Positions 1-11,230 of a stretch of 64,000 nucleotides of DNA are shown here, in pieces. The DNA is taken from assembly GCA_018343915.1 (NCBI GenBank), contig JABRWF010000006.1, positions 3,286,001-3,350,000 of the forward strand, given 5' to 3'. This DNA comes from Agroathelia rolfsii. Its lineage: Eukaryota > Basidiomycota > Agaricomycetes > Amylocorticiales > Amylocorticiaceae. A program made the position numbers and the translations under genes. Below the pieces are notes generated by a model that worked only from the letters and a program-made list of their open reading frames with translations, ran no database searches and was not told the origin of the DNA. Each line of letters opens with the position of its first letter. The first letter of the stretch is position 1.

Positions 1-569
1 CTTCAGGTAAGCATAAATAGTGCTTTGTATTTAATAGTTAGCTAACAGAATAATACTTTGTCTTCAGAGTCCCTATCTCTCCCTCCTTTCCCCTAAAAAT
101 CCTCTCTACTCAGTGCTAGGAGGTTGTAAGCATGCTTTGTGCTGCTTACAGAAGAGATAAGCTTAGTGCAAGTCTCTGTATGTGCGCATAAGACAGGTCT
201 AGCCCTAGTGGTGACCACTTGCATCTATAATAACACCAACATACATAGTGCTCAGTGCACTTAAGCAAGTAAAGGCTCTGCCCTGCACTTGTTGCAGTTA
301 AGATACCCTGCACCCTTATTAGCATACACAAGATCTTTGGTGCTGTGACAGTAGACCTTGCTTAAAAGTTCAGTAAACTTGGAGTAAAGCTTGGTAATTG
401 GAATACTCTGAAGTGAGTAATAGTTAAGACAGGGCACAAGGCATATACACCTGCGCATCCCAGGCCTTGGGAGTTGTAAAACAGCCATTACAGGCTACCT
501 TGCATCTTAGAGAGGTTTACGTAGGTACTGGTTGAGTTTTGGTGGCAAGAGGCAGGTGTACTCTTGACA
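1..569 (+). mobile_element. 5' LTR (family A), truncated by window edge
   Basis: This stretch is nearly identical to the 3' part of the complete LTR at 8271-9226. Both contain the segment running from the GGTAAGCA start to the shared end CTCTTGACA, reached at 569 here. It precedes the gag-pol body of the chromovirus and is in the same orientation, so I read it as that element's left LTR with its first ~390 bases outside the window. A solo copy of the same family sits at 55830-56744. Confidence 0.85.
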
Positions 570-1159
570 TTAGAATAAATCTCCTCCTTTCTGTGCTAGT
601 TGCTCTGTGCACTAGAGGTGGTGTAGTGAGCCATGTTATTTTGAGCAAAGAAACAATTACTGTAGAAATTAGTAGACTACCACAGTCATTTTACCTACAA
701 AAGTAGTAGTCTTCATCTTCATTTTCTATTATCTTTGGGAGTATTCTTGGCCAGCTTGCAAGTAGTATTAGTATCCACAGTTGCATTGGTTTTTTCAAGC
801 TATTAAAGGGAACTTCACCCAAGTAGATAGACAAAAAAGACTCCAGTCGCTACAAGTAGCCCAAAGATAATTAGACTATTAGTAGAATTAGGCCTAGCTC
901 AAAGGGCAACAACAAAAAACTTTTATTCATTGTACAAATCACTTTGGGAGCCTCCAGTAATTACTATCAAGCTTGCCTATCATTTCACACCTAGACTATA
1001 ACCCTAGTTAAAACCTCAAGGAAGAAAGTGGTGAAGATACCTCTTCAGGAGAATACAAATCCTCCAACAAAGAAACTCCCACCTTTCTCCCTCTATTTCC
1101 CTTTGTACAAGTATCTGCCCTTCCTACCCCTTTTACCCTATGCGCACGATCTCCCATGG

Positions 1160-2300
1160 CTGAGCAACCCCAACCCCCTGCTCTAGTTACCAATACTGAA
1201 CTGTTGCAAATACTAGTAGCAAACTAAACCACTATGATGCAATGGATCCAGAACCAATAAGGGTCTATGGCTAAACCAAAGGAAATTGGACATCCATCTC
1301 CTACATTCAATAGATAATGGATTAACTTTCACCCATTTGTCCAAAAGTTTCAGGCCCACCTTAAACTCAACCCTAGGGTATATATAACCAAGAAAGAAAA
1401 AGTCAAGTATCTTTTAGGCTTGATGGTGGATGGCATGACGGCATGGTCTAGCTTGTGGTATAATGAGATAAGATGTGCCAGAGAAGAAACAAGGGTAGAA
1501 GGACCGGTGACATTTGTCAAAGTACTTCAAAGCTTCAAAACATTATTTGGAGCTTTTAATGAAAAGGTTGCTATAAGAGACCAGCTAAGAAACCTCAGAT
1601 AGGGATCTACCTCTACAAGAAATTTTGGGATGGCCTTTATGCTACTAGGAAGGAGAACAGGGTTATCCAATAATGACCTCAGAGAGAAATACCTAGAAAG
1701 AATAAATATCAAACTCAGACGTATCATTACGGGTTAGGATAGGGATACATCCACCCTTCAACTCCTCATGAGCGTGGCACACAATGCCAAAGTCAACCCC
1801 ATAAAGGAGGAAATGTTGTTCAATTGGAGATATTGGTATAATAACAACCCATAGGTAGATCTCCAAAGAAGTAACCCAGATACTATAGACATTTTAGCAA
1901 CCATCTTAGGAGGGAAACCCAAGCTATCAAAAAACCTATTTATGAGTGCAGGATCTGCTCAGCAATCCTCCCCATTGCAAGTAGCTGCAACACAAAATCA
2001 ACCTGCTACAATATCCAATAACCTCTTCCGACAAAATGACATTATATATTACAACTATCAGAAGAAGGGACATATTGCATAGGATTGTCAAAGCCCTAAA
2101 GTAGACAGGGTTAAAATCAATAACCTATTTCAAAAAGTAGCTACGGCTTTATTGACAATGCCAATGCTAACACCAGCAGTAGATGGCCAGAATTTGTCCA
2201 CTATGATGCAGTAAGACATGCTCAATATGCTGCAAGAACAGGGTTAGATAATTGTGGCCTTTAAAGACAAGTTAGGTTTTTAGAATGGTCAGAGTATGAG
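1160..2300 (+). pseudogene. Gag remnant of the chromovirus
   Basis: Conceptual translation gives a retrotransposon Gag-like run, including a stretch around 1420-1600 with the motif AWSSLWYNEI. It is followed near 2050-2090 by a decayed zinc knuckle reading YYNYQKKGHIA*DCQSPK. In intact elements this is a CX2CX4HX4C box. Here the first two Cys positions read Tyr and the residue before DC is a TAG stop, changes expected from G-to-A transitions on the coding strand. In-frame stops also occur near 1225, 1250, 1314, 1600 and 1735. It cannot encode a full capsid protein. Confidence 0.75.
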
Positions 2301-2610
2301 GCCAATGCTTCTGACCAGTATGTATAAAATAAAATTTCTTTATTTTCTATTTCTTCTTCATCGGTATAAGGTATGAATGGACAACACCTAAAAATTTCTC
2401 TTATGTTTCATGGACATTCTTCTACTATTTCTATTTCCGCAATGATTGATTCTAGAGCCTCCTCTACTTTTATCAACAGAAAATTCATAGATAAAAATAA
2501 GATAAAAACTTTAAAATTACAAAAAAAAATTCCTTTGTACAACATAGACAATTCACCAAATGCAATAGGATTCATTTCTGAATACGTAATCCTTTTAACT
2601 CAAATTGGTA

Positions 2611-3468
2611 CAGAATGTCACAACCATAGTTATACCATGCCATAGACACTATAGCATTTATTCATGTTTAATAAGCATACATTCAGGTTTACCAAGTATT
2701 TAATATTATTATTATCAAGCCACAAATCATGGTATAGAGGCTATGATACATAGCATCTCACAGTATATTACTTATAAGTCATAGTATATTACAGCAAATC
2801 ATAGTTTATGATTTGATCATAGCTTAGCTCTAAGCCCAAGGCTTAGAAGAAGGTATATCATTGTTTCCGCTCCCTTTTACTGTCGCGCTGGTTGTGACAT
2901 GTCACGCGTCACGTCACACAAAAGAGCGTAACTTTACATTTTCTATCTTCCAGGCACTATCACAGTTACATAGGAACCACAACACATCATGATAATCATT
3001 GGAACAATCAAGGAGGATCCTAGGAGTTATATTGGAGTATTTAGTAAGGGTTAGAAGCTAGGAGAGCGTACCAATATAGAGAACAATAGTATACCATCAT
3101 GTATTTAAACCTTTAAGGTCTAAGAGATGTTCCCCATCTCACAGACCTCTTTCGTCAATTCTAGTATTATTGTCTCACTGTCTAAAGTCCCCTTCAAGTG
3201 TCTATCAGCCTTAAGAGTATTTCCTTGTCTCTATACCGCTCCTACAAGTCCAAGTCATAAGTCACAGTTATTATAGTTATCCTAATCATAGCTTTGTTCT
3301 TATAAGTAACCTCAGGGTTGGAAACCCTAGAGGCGTTACTGCTGGCCCTGTACTAGGTTGTATTAACTATTCCTTATCTTTCATAGTCTTTCACAGAATA
3401 TATCATCATAGTATTAATAGCTAAAATCATAGTATTGCAGGATATTGCCTTAGGCCTGTGACACAGAA
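2611..3468 (+). mobile_element. solo LTR, family B, with 5-bp target duplication
   Basis: The 848-bp LTR (2616-3463) begins TGTCACAACC and ends GCCTGTGACA, with TG...CA termini and a 7-bp terminal inverted repeat TGTCACA. It is bounded by CAGAA at 2611-2615 and 3464-3468. No internal coding region is present, so it arose by LTR-LTR recombination after insertion into the chromovirus protease. Other copies are at 4391, 12258 (minus), 14391 and 15290 (minus). Confidence 0.93.
2893..2918. promoter_or_regulatory. CpG-retaining palindromic motif in family B LTR
   Basis: The segment is built from overlapping palindromes: GTGACATGTCAC followed by GCGTCACGTCAC. Equivalent blocks occur at about 4711-4738, 12637-12655 (reverse orientation, partly mutated) and 14719-14745. 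In each copy an AAAAGAGC(G/A)TAACTTTAC segment follows. CpGs survive here although the rest of the LTR is almost free of them. TGACGT is the core of bZIP/CRE-type sites, so a promoter or enhancer role in the LTR is a reasonable guess but is not shown. Confidence 0.4.
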
Positions 3469-3699
3469 CAACAAAGGCTAGTTTTTTTAGTAGTAGATAT
3501 TGGTACAGAAGATGTAATTCTAGATATTAATTGGTTATGACTAGAAAATCTCTTTATCAACTGGAAAAAAGGACATGTTACTTTAATGGACAATTTGCTA
3601 AAAGATAAGGAATACAAAAAACTAAATAAAATCATAAAAGATGAGGACTCCCCTCTATTATTGGCAGCAACCTTGGGGTTACTGCCTTAATATCAAAAA

Positions 3700-5990
3700 T
3701 ATGCCAAAGTTTTCTCTGAAGCAGAATCCTAACAATTCCCTACTAGCAAACCTTATGATCATAAAATAGAGTTAGTAGAGGGAGCCAAAATGAAAAGGGC
3801 TAAGGTATATCCATTATTAATCCTAGAGTTGAAAGAATTAGATGCGTATTTGGAGGAGAACTTGGCTAAGGGATATATAAGAAAATTACAGAGTCCTTAT
3901 GTATCTCCCTTTTTCTTTATTCCCAAAAAGAATGGGAAACTCAGGCTTATAGTAGATTATTGTTGACTCAATAATATTACAATAAAAAACTCCTACCCAC
4001 TTCCTCTAATCTCCTCTATTATGGATGGACTCTCTCGGGCAAAAGTGTTCACCAAATTAGACTTATGATAGGGATATAATAATGTCTTAATTAAAGATGG
4101 ATATCAAGAACGAGTAGCCTTCATAACCTCCTGAGGACTGTTTGAACCCCTTGTAATGACCTTTGGTTTATGCAATGCCCTGGCCACTTTCCAAGCTATA
4201 ATGGACAAAATATTTACAGACCTAATTGTATAAGGATTAGTGTATATATATATTGATGACATTATAGTTGCCATAGCTAACTCCAAAGAACACTAATGTT
4301 TAGTGCATAAAGTACTTAAAAGATTAGCAGAAAATGATCTTTTTGCTAATTTAGAAAAATGCCTATTCAAAGTCTCTGAGGTAGAATTCCTGTCACAACC
4401 CTGGTTATGCCATATCATAGCTTCAATAGCATTTATTCAAGTTTACCAAGCATATATCCAGGTTTACCAAGTATATACCTAGGTTTATTCAGGATAGCTA
4501 TGGAATTACTTAGGTGTTTAAGTTTTATTTTATCAAGCTATAAATCAAGCTATAGATGCCATAGTAAAGTATAAGTCATAGTATATTATTTCTAAGTCAC
4601 AGTATATTATAGTGGATCATAGTTCACTACTTAGCTATAGCTTAGTTCTGAGCTAAGGCTCAGAAATAAGCCTATTGTTACTTCCGCTCCCTTACTATCA
4701 CTGCCGCGCTGGTTGTGACATGTCACGGTCACGTCACACAAAAGAGCGTAACTTTACATTTTCCTATCTTCAGGCACTATCACAGGTACACAGGAACTAC
4801 AACACATGCTGATAATCACTGGAACAATCAAGGAGGAACTTAGGGATTATATTGGATTATTTAGTAAAGGTTAGAAGTCAGTAGAGCGTACCAAAGTAGA
4901 GAACAATAGTGTACAGCCATGTATTTAAACCTTTAAGGTCTAAGAGATGTTCCCCATCTCACAGACCTCTTTCGTCAATACCATCATTGTTATTTACTGT
5001 CCTAAGCTTCCTCTAAGCCCCTAAGTTCCCACTGTATTGCTTTCCTTGTCCTAAGTCATAGTTATAGCATTATAGTTGTCAAAGTCATAGTAGACTCCCT
5101 TATAATCAACATTAGGGTTGGAAACCCTAAGAGCGTCATTCCTAGCCTTGGATTAGGCTAGGTAACCTACTGTTTTTTCCTTAAGCTTTATCTACAGTCT
5201 TTTCATAGTAATTCTTTACAATATTCATAGTATTCATAGTCATAGTTTGCCCTTCAGTTATAGACCTGTGACAATTCCTAGGTGTAATAATTGGTTACAA
5301 TTGTATACAGATGACTAATGAAAAAGTCCAAGCCATCCTTGACTAGCCAACCCCTACAATAGTTAAGGATGTTCAGAAGTTCAGAGGACTAGCCAATTAT
5401 TACCAAAGATTTATCAAGGGGTTCAGCAAGATTACTAAACTCCTAGATAGGTTAACTGGCAAAGGTACTTGGAAATGGGAAAAAGAGGAATAAGAATCAT
5501 TTGACTACCTCAAGAAGACTTTTACTACTGCCCTAGTATTAGCTATCTACAACCACCAGCAAGAAAGTTGGATTAAAACTGATGCCTCAGGATATGCAAC
5601 AGGAGAAGTATTCTCCTAGTTACAGAATGACGGTGAATGGCACCCTATTGCCTTCCATTCCAAATCCATGGATGATGCACAAAGAAATTACAATATCTAG
5701 GATAAGGAAATGCTTGCAATAATTCAAGCACTGGAAGAATGGTGCCACTACATTATTAGGTTACCTAAACCAGTGAAGATCTAGTCAGACCACAAAAACC
5801 TAGAATATTGGGCAATAAGTTAATATCTAAGCTGTCAATAAGCACATTGGTATTGGATCCTACAAGAATATAATTTTGTATTATGTTATAAAAAAGGATC
5901 AACCAATGGATAAGCTGATGCCCTATCTAGAAGGCCGGATTTTTATACAGAAGATTCCCAGGATAACCTCAATATTACCATACTCTAATC
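3700..5990 (+). pseudogene. reverse transcriptase / RNase H remnant split by a solo LTR
   Basis: Recognisable Pol blocks include the palm segment around 3950-4300 with the polymerase motif YIDDI near 4251 and the preceding FGLCNALATFQ block. After the solo LTR (4391-5273) the thumb continues at 5274. RNase H follows at about 5560-5990 with KTDASGYATG, DKEMLAII and the ADALSRRPDF end. Stop codons interrupt nearly every block, mostly where Gln or Trp is expected. It is a decayed Ty3/gypsy polymerase. Confidence 0.85.
4386..5278 (+). mobile_element. solo LTR, family B, in RT, with target duplication
   Basis: The 883-bp LTR (4391-5273) begins TGTCACAACC and ends GACCTGTGACA. It is flanked by ATTCC at 4386-4390 and 5274-5278. 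It splits the chromovirus reverse transcriptase between the palm and thumb. It differs from the copy at 2616 by small indels (for example an extra repeat of the 'caggtttaccaagtata' unit near its start), so the two are separate insertions rather than one duplicated block. Confidence 0.93.
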
Positions 5991-6199
5991 CTCCCACTTC
6001 AAAATAATGGCTGCTAAAAGAGGACATATACTAGTTGAAGGCAAAAAGGAGATCTTAGCAGAAATTAGAAAGGAGAGCACCAAGTTGCTGGAATCCCTCT
6101 ATTAGATTATCAAGATTAGCCCATGACAGATTATACTAGGATTGCAGAATTGGGAAACAGAGGACGGATTGGTCTTATACAGAGAAAAGGTTTTTGTAC

Positions 6200-8175
6200 C
6201 CCTAAATAAGGAACTCAAAGAGAAAATTATAGCTAAATACTATGATTCAGCCCTTGCAGGTCATTCTAGTTATACAAAAACCTTAGAACTTATTAGCAGA
6301 AACTACTATTAGATTAACATGACAAAAGAAATAAACCAATATGTGGACTCTTGCTTACTCTGTCAAGCAAACAAGCCAAGCCAACAAGCGTTACATGGAC
6401 TTCTTCAACCCTTACCTATACCTGGAAAACCATGGGAATACGTTACCTTAGATTTAATAGTCAAACTACCTAAGTTACAAGGGTTTGACTTAATTCTAGT
6501 AGTAGTAGATAGGCTTACAAAATTGGCACATTTTATACCAACCAACAAAAACATATCAGCCAAGGACGTAGCCAATCTATATGTCAAAAATGTATTTAAA
6601 TTACATGGTGCCCTGTCAACATAGACATCAGACCAAGGACCTTAGTTTGCTAGTCAAGTGATGAAAGATATATATGCTAGTTTACACATTAAGACAGCCT
6701 TGTCCACTATATATCATCCACAAAGTAATGGACAGTATCAGGGCATGGCTAGAAGCCATGACCAACCACTCCAAACAACTATAAAAAAGGGGGGGTAAGG
6801 AGTAATAAAAAGGTGGTGGGAAACTGAGAAATATAACATAGTGGGAATACCCCTGGCAAGGGCTAATAAATGCCAATCATCATAGAACTTTATATACCTG
6901 TGCCTCTAATAGAGCAGGCTTTTGGGATATCCTATCCCTCACTGATTATTAGAGCCTACAGCCTTTCCTGAGTGTATAGACAAAGAACATAAGCCAGAGT
7001 GAGCCAGCATCATTATCACTAAGTTATAAGAAAGTAAAAGAGTGGATTGAGCAAAGAACACTGAGTGGTGAACAGAGTGGTCTGAACTAGAGAAGCATTC
7101 TCTAGGACAGCCAGCCTTAAGTATATACATGAACTATATAGTAGCTGAGTCTCAATATTGAAGAGGAGCATAAAAGTGCAGCCACATCAGCCACAAAGTG
7201 AATAAATGAAGACATGTACAGTAAAATGCAAAACTAAGGAGATCAACCAAGAGATAAGAAGATCAGAATAGAAAATAAGGTAAAGGAACAGTACCAAATA
7301 GACCCTAAAAAGTAAGATCTTGATCCAAGAAGAATTGCAAGTACAGTAAGCAAAATACTAATCCACAAAATCAAATAAAATGATGAAAAATCAAAGGAAG
7401 TAAAAAATTCAAAAGATCAACCCCTAACAAACAGACTAAGCGTGTTAATCAAGAAGTGGAGCAATATTTAAGAATCTTCTGTAATCACAGACAAACAAAT
7501 TGGGTAGAATTGTTACCTTATGCGGAATTTATGCACAATAATAGAAAAAATGAGAGCATATATGCTAGTACTTTTGAATTAACCTACGGCTATATTTCAA
7601 ATTGAGAAGCAAAGGACATCCCAAATCCAACTCTAGCAGCCTTCAACTAGATTGAAAATGCTAAGGAAGTACAAAAAGAGGCATAGGTAGCATTAGGCTT
7701 AGTAAAAAAATAAATGGAACAATCATATAATAAAGGAAAAAAGATGTTCCCAGACTTAGAAGAAGGACAAGAAGTTTGGCTAAATACATGAAATTTGAAG
7801 CTTGATAGACCATCCAAGAAGTTAAGTCAGAAATAGATTGGCCTCTATAAAGTGGAGAAAAAGCTAAATGACTTGAACTACCAGTTGGACCTTCCAGCTA
7901 ATCTCAGAATTTATAATATATTCTACGTTTATTTGCTAAAACCACATCATGCCTCAGATCAGCACCAAAAGCCTTTACCTCCAGTAGAAGTAGAAGGAGA
8001 AAAAGAGTACAAAATAGAAGAAGTACTTAACTCAAGAATGCGGTGAGGAAAACTAGAGTTTTTGGTAATATAGAAAGGATACCTAGGGGAACAAACATGG
8101 GTCAGAGAATTAGATATGCATGTAGACGATGTAATTAGAGAATTCTATAAGTCCAATCCTAGTGCTCCCAGAAAA
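6200..8175 (+). pseudogene. integrase with C-terminal chromodomain, interrupted
   Basis: An HHCC-type zinc-binding region (H at about 6262, CLLC near 6352) is followed by the rve catalytic core: LDLIVKLPK (first Asp), TSDQGP (second Asp) and HPQSNGQ. A 695-bp insert starts right after the NGQ codons, and the core resumes at 7435 with [11 protein letters not shown]. The C-terminal part at about 7990-8170 reads EYKIEEVLNSRMR, then LEFLVI*KGYLGE-TWV, the pattern of a chromodomain. That places the element among chromoviruses, in which this module is thought to direct integration to particular chromatin. Stops at several sites make it inactive. Confidence 0.85.
6736..7430. mobile_element. 695-bp insertion of unknown type in integrase
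   Basis: Integrase coding is continuous if this block is removed: NGQ codons end at 6735 and the frame resumes at 7431. The insert starts TATCAGGGCATGG and ends CCCCTAACAA, with ACAG at 6732-6735 and again at 7431-7434, a likely 4-bp target duplicate. The 3' half is A-rich. It has no TG...CA ends and no coding motif I recognise. The ends TATCAGGG and (reverse) TTGTTAGGGG are only weakly similar, so LTR, SINE or a small DNA transposon cannot be decided. Confidence 0.55.
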
Positions 8176-8270
8176 ATTAGTGCCGCATTATTTAATCTCT
8201 TTCCATTTCAAAACTGGGATAATCTAACAGAATGGCAATCTGAGGTAGATTACCTCTAAGAAGGGGATAA

Positions 8271-9226
8271 TGTTATGAGTCAATCTATGTACTATAAATT
8301 TATTTAGAATTTCTTATTATTTTTCCGAATTTTTCCTGATTTTTCTTGATTTTTTGGTATATAATATGTATATTACATAAGCGGACATTATATAAGCACT
8401 CTGATGACTAAGCAAGTCATGTGACTAGTTATCATGTAACTAGCCCCCATGTGACTACTAGTCATATAACATATCATATAAGTAAGACCTAGAGTATAGG
8501 TCTAGACTATAATATCATCATAGACTTATTATAGTGCAATATCACATTATACTTAGCATTACCATGCACAGACCATATACCAAGTGCACAGACCAGGTAG
8601 AATTAGTATATAACCCTGTAGTGTTTTACCTGAAGACCTCAGATTTATTCTTTTTGTCTTTAGGTAAGCACAAGTAGTGCTTTGTATTTAATAGTTAGCT
8701 AACAGAATAACACTTTGTCTTCAGAGTCCCTATCTCTCCCTCCTTTCCCCTAAAAATCCTCTCTACTTAGTGCTAGGAGGTTGTAAGTGTGCTTTATGCT
8801 ACTTACAGAAGAGATAAGCTTAGTGTAAGTCTCTGTATGTGCACATAAGACAGGTCTGGCCCTAGTGGTGACTACTTGCATCTGCAATAACACCAACATA
8901 CATAGTGCTCAGTGCACTTAAGCAAGTAAAGGCTCTACCCTGCACTTGTTGCAGTTAAGATACCCTATACCTCTATTAGCATATACAAGATCTTTGGTGC
9001 TATGACAGTAGACCTTGCTTAAAAGTTCAGTGGACTTAGAGTAAAGCTTGGTGATTGAAACACTCTGAAGTAAGTAATAGTTAAGATAGGGCATAAGGCA
9101 TATACACCTGTGCATCCCAGGCCTTAGGAGTTGTAAAACAGCCATTACAGGCTACCTTGCATCTTAGAGAGGTTTACATAGGTACTGGTTGAGTTTTGGT
9201 GGCAAGAGGCAGGTGTGCTCTTGACA
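8271..9226 (+). mobile_element. 3' LTR of the chromovirus (family A)
   Basis: This 956-bp LTR starts TGTTATGAGTC directly after the polypurine-like run and ends GTGCTCTTGACA. Its last ~570 bases match positions 1-569. The solo relative at 55830 starts TGTTACGAGTC, the same end with one CpG retained. A likely promoter region is the block around 8580-8640, ahead of the conserved GGTAAGCA that starts the left-LTR segment. Confidence 0.9.
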
Positions 9227-9249
9227 GTGACAAGAGTTAGGTATACTCT

Positions 9250-11074
9250 TAATAACTATGAAAAGACTTCTCTATAAGTTGAACTAGTACAGCCAACAAT
9301 CAATCATCTACTAACATTAGCTATAGATATTCAAAACATCCCTAGAACCTATAAACAAGCTATGGATTCCCTAGACTATATTAAGTAGGAGGAAGCTATA
9401 TAGAGTGAAATGGATTTATTAAAGTTAAGAGATGTTTATGATTTGGTAAAAAGACCTAAAGATAAAACCATCCTTAAAGGAAAATAGGTCTTAACTATCA
9501 AATCAGATGGACAATACAAAGCTAGATATATTGCTAGAGGAGATCTACAGACAGATGATACCTTTGGTGATACTTAGTTACCAGTTGCAAGATATGAAGT
9601 ATTTAGGGTTTTATTAGCTACTGCTGCATATTATGATTGGGAAATTGACCAGATGGACGTCACAACTGCCTACCTTTATAGAAAACTCAACTATAAAATT
9701 TTCATGGAACAATCTATAGGATTTGTAGTAAAAGGAAAAGAAGATTAAGTCTGTTGACTAAATAAATCACTCTATGGCTTAAAACAGGCTGGAAGACAAT
9801 GGAATTTTGAAATTCACTCTACACTTGAAGAGATGAAATTCAAAAGAATACACTCTGATGCAAGAATATATATAAACCATTAACAAGTAGGAGATCTAAA
9901 TGATAAGATTATTCTCATTCTATACGTTGATAATTTACTCCTCATGGGAAAAAACAAAAAGTAAATTTAAGACATAAAAACCCAACTCATAAAAAAATAT
10001 AAAATGAAAGATCTTGGACTAGCTAAATCTTTCCTAGGTGTAAATATCACCAGGAGTAAAAAGCTTAAAATACTTTCTATTGACCAAAAAGATTACTGTA
10101 TAGGTATCCCCAAAAGATTCCACAAGGAACACTCAAAAAGATATGCTACACCAATGTCAGCAAGCATCCAACTCAAAGTATCACCTAGCTAAGCAACAGA
10201 AACCAATAAAATATACTACAAAAGTATGATTAGTTCTCTAACATTCTTAACAATTATCACTAGACCAGACATAACATTTGCTATCAATAAATGTGCAAAG
10301 TATAGCAAAAACCCTGGAAAAGAGCACTTCACAGCAGTGAATCATATATTCCAATACCTATCTAAGACTTTGGACAAAGCCATTGTATACTAAGGCTAAC
10401 ATACTGTTAAGTCTTGAATGGACAGAGATAGTAGAAAGGAAGAGGCAGAGCAGAATAGAAGTAGAGATGGAGTGAACAGGAGTAGAGGTGGGAGAGTGGA
10501 TAGGAAAGGAGAGGGGTGACTAGACTTAGCCAAAACGTATATATCAGGCCCTTGCCTAGTTGTGGTCTGGGATAGGAGTCAGACAGGAGAAGGGGAACTA
10601 AGTTGATTTCCAAACTGAGGTAGCTAGGTATATGCTAGGTCAGTATAAATACTATAGTAGCAGGAGGATACCAAGAGGAATAGAAATGAAGTGAGACAGA
10701 GAGTAGGAAACGGAATACAGGGTGTAAATAGGCCAAAACTATCTATGTAAACAAGGGTACCAGAATGTGTGGGGAAAATAATAGGAAAACAGGATACATG
10801 AGAAGAGGAAAAGACTCTGGGACTCCAATTGGGTGCCGAGCAAGGGGTTGCTAGTTCCAATGCCCAAATTATGGAGGGTAGAGAGTGGAAGTTGGGAGCT
10901 AGAGAGGTTTCTTTAGTTGTTGGATGGTAGTAGGCAAGGGTAAGTGGGGACATGTCGGAAATGTCAGAGTGGAAGCCACTTATGCATGGAAGGGGTTGTG
11001 ACACATACCAAACAACTCATAGCATACTTAGATGCTGATTGGGCAATGGACTTAGATGACCAAAAATCAACCAC
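9250..11074 (+). pseudogene. degenerate Ty1/copia reverse transcriptase / RNase H
   Basis: Translation shows the Copia RT family: ARYIARGDLQ near 9520, QMDVTTAYLY near 9650, SLYGLKQAGRQW near 9770 and LYVDNLLLM near 9920. The last is the YVDD catalytic box with the second Asp changed to Asn. KMKDLGLAKSFLGVNI follows at about 10000. RNase H begins, is interrupted by the solo LTR at 10405-11003, and resumes as YLDADWA at about 11018. There are numerous TAG/TAA/TGA stops. The element is 5'-truncated, with no gag or integrase, and was probably hit by the family A LTR on its left. Confidence 0.85.
10400..11008. mobile_element. solo LTR, family E, with target duplication
   Basis: The 599-bp insert (10405-11003) begins TGTTAAGTCTTG and ends GGGGTTGTGACA, flanked by CATAC at 10400-10404 and 11004-11008. 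It splits the copia RNase H. Its end is similar in length and TG...CA layout to the other LTRs here but its sequence is distinct. An inverted partial copy is present at 11075-11230. Confidence 0.88.
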
Positions 11075-11230
11075 TGTCATGGCCCCCTCCATGTACAAGT
11101 GGCTCCCACTCCAACATTTCTGACATGTCCCCACTTACCCTTACCCACTACCATCCAACAACCAAAGACACCTCTCCAGCTCCCAACTTCTGCTCTCCAC
11201 CCTCTGCAATTCGGGCGTCAGAACCAGCAA
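11075..11230 (-). mobile_element. truncated inverted copy of family E LTR
   Basis: Starting TGTCATGGCCCC, this block is the reverse complement of about 10838-11003 with scattered substitutions. Small open frames on the two strands therefore look alike (shared SDISDMSPLTL-type translation) without being genes. The copy ends where the family C LTR begins at 11231. Confidence 0.75.

Larger units (their letters stand above)
2373..3660 (+). pseudogene. retropepsin remnant split by a solo LTR
   Basis: The open stretch beginning at 2373 contains AMIDSRASSTFI, the position of the retroviral-type protease active site (normally D-S/T-G-A). The Gly is replaced by Arg, so the catalytic loop is broken. 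The reading frame runs into the solo LTR at 2616 and resumes after 3468 with residues reading VVDIGTEDVILDINWL, typical of the Asp-protease C-terminal half of Ty3/gypsy Pol. The CAGAA duplicate flanks the insert, so removing it restores sequence continuity, although other stops remain. Confidence 0.75.
570..8270 (+). mobile_element. degenerate Ty3/gypsy chromovirus, internal region
   Basis: This is the body of an LTR retrotransposon between two family A LTRs. In order it encodes remnants of gag, retropepsin, reverse transcriptase, RNase H, integrase and a chromodomain, the Ty3/gypsy order. A purine run (AAGAAGGGGATAA, 8258-8270) lies exactly at the 3' LTR boundary and fits a polypurine tract. 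I could not identify a convincing primer-binding site after 569. Two solo LTRs (2616-3463, 4391-5273) and a 695-bp insert (6736-7430) interrupt it, and many stop codons make it non-autonomous. Young nested insertions show it had already decayed when they arrived. Confidence 0.9.
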
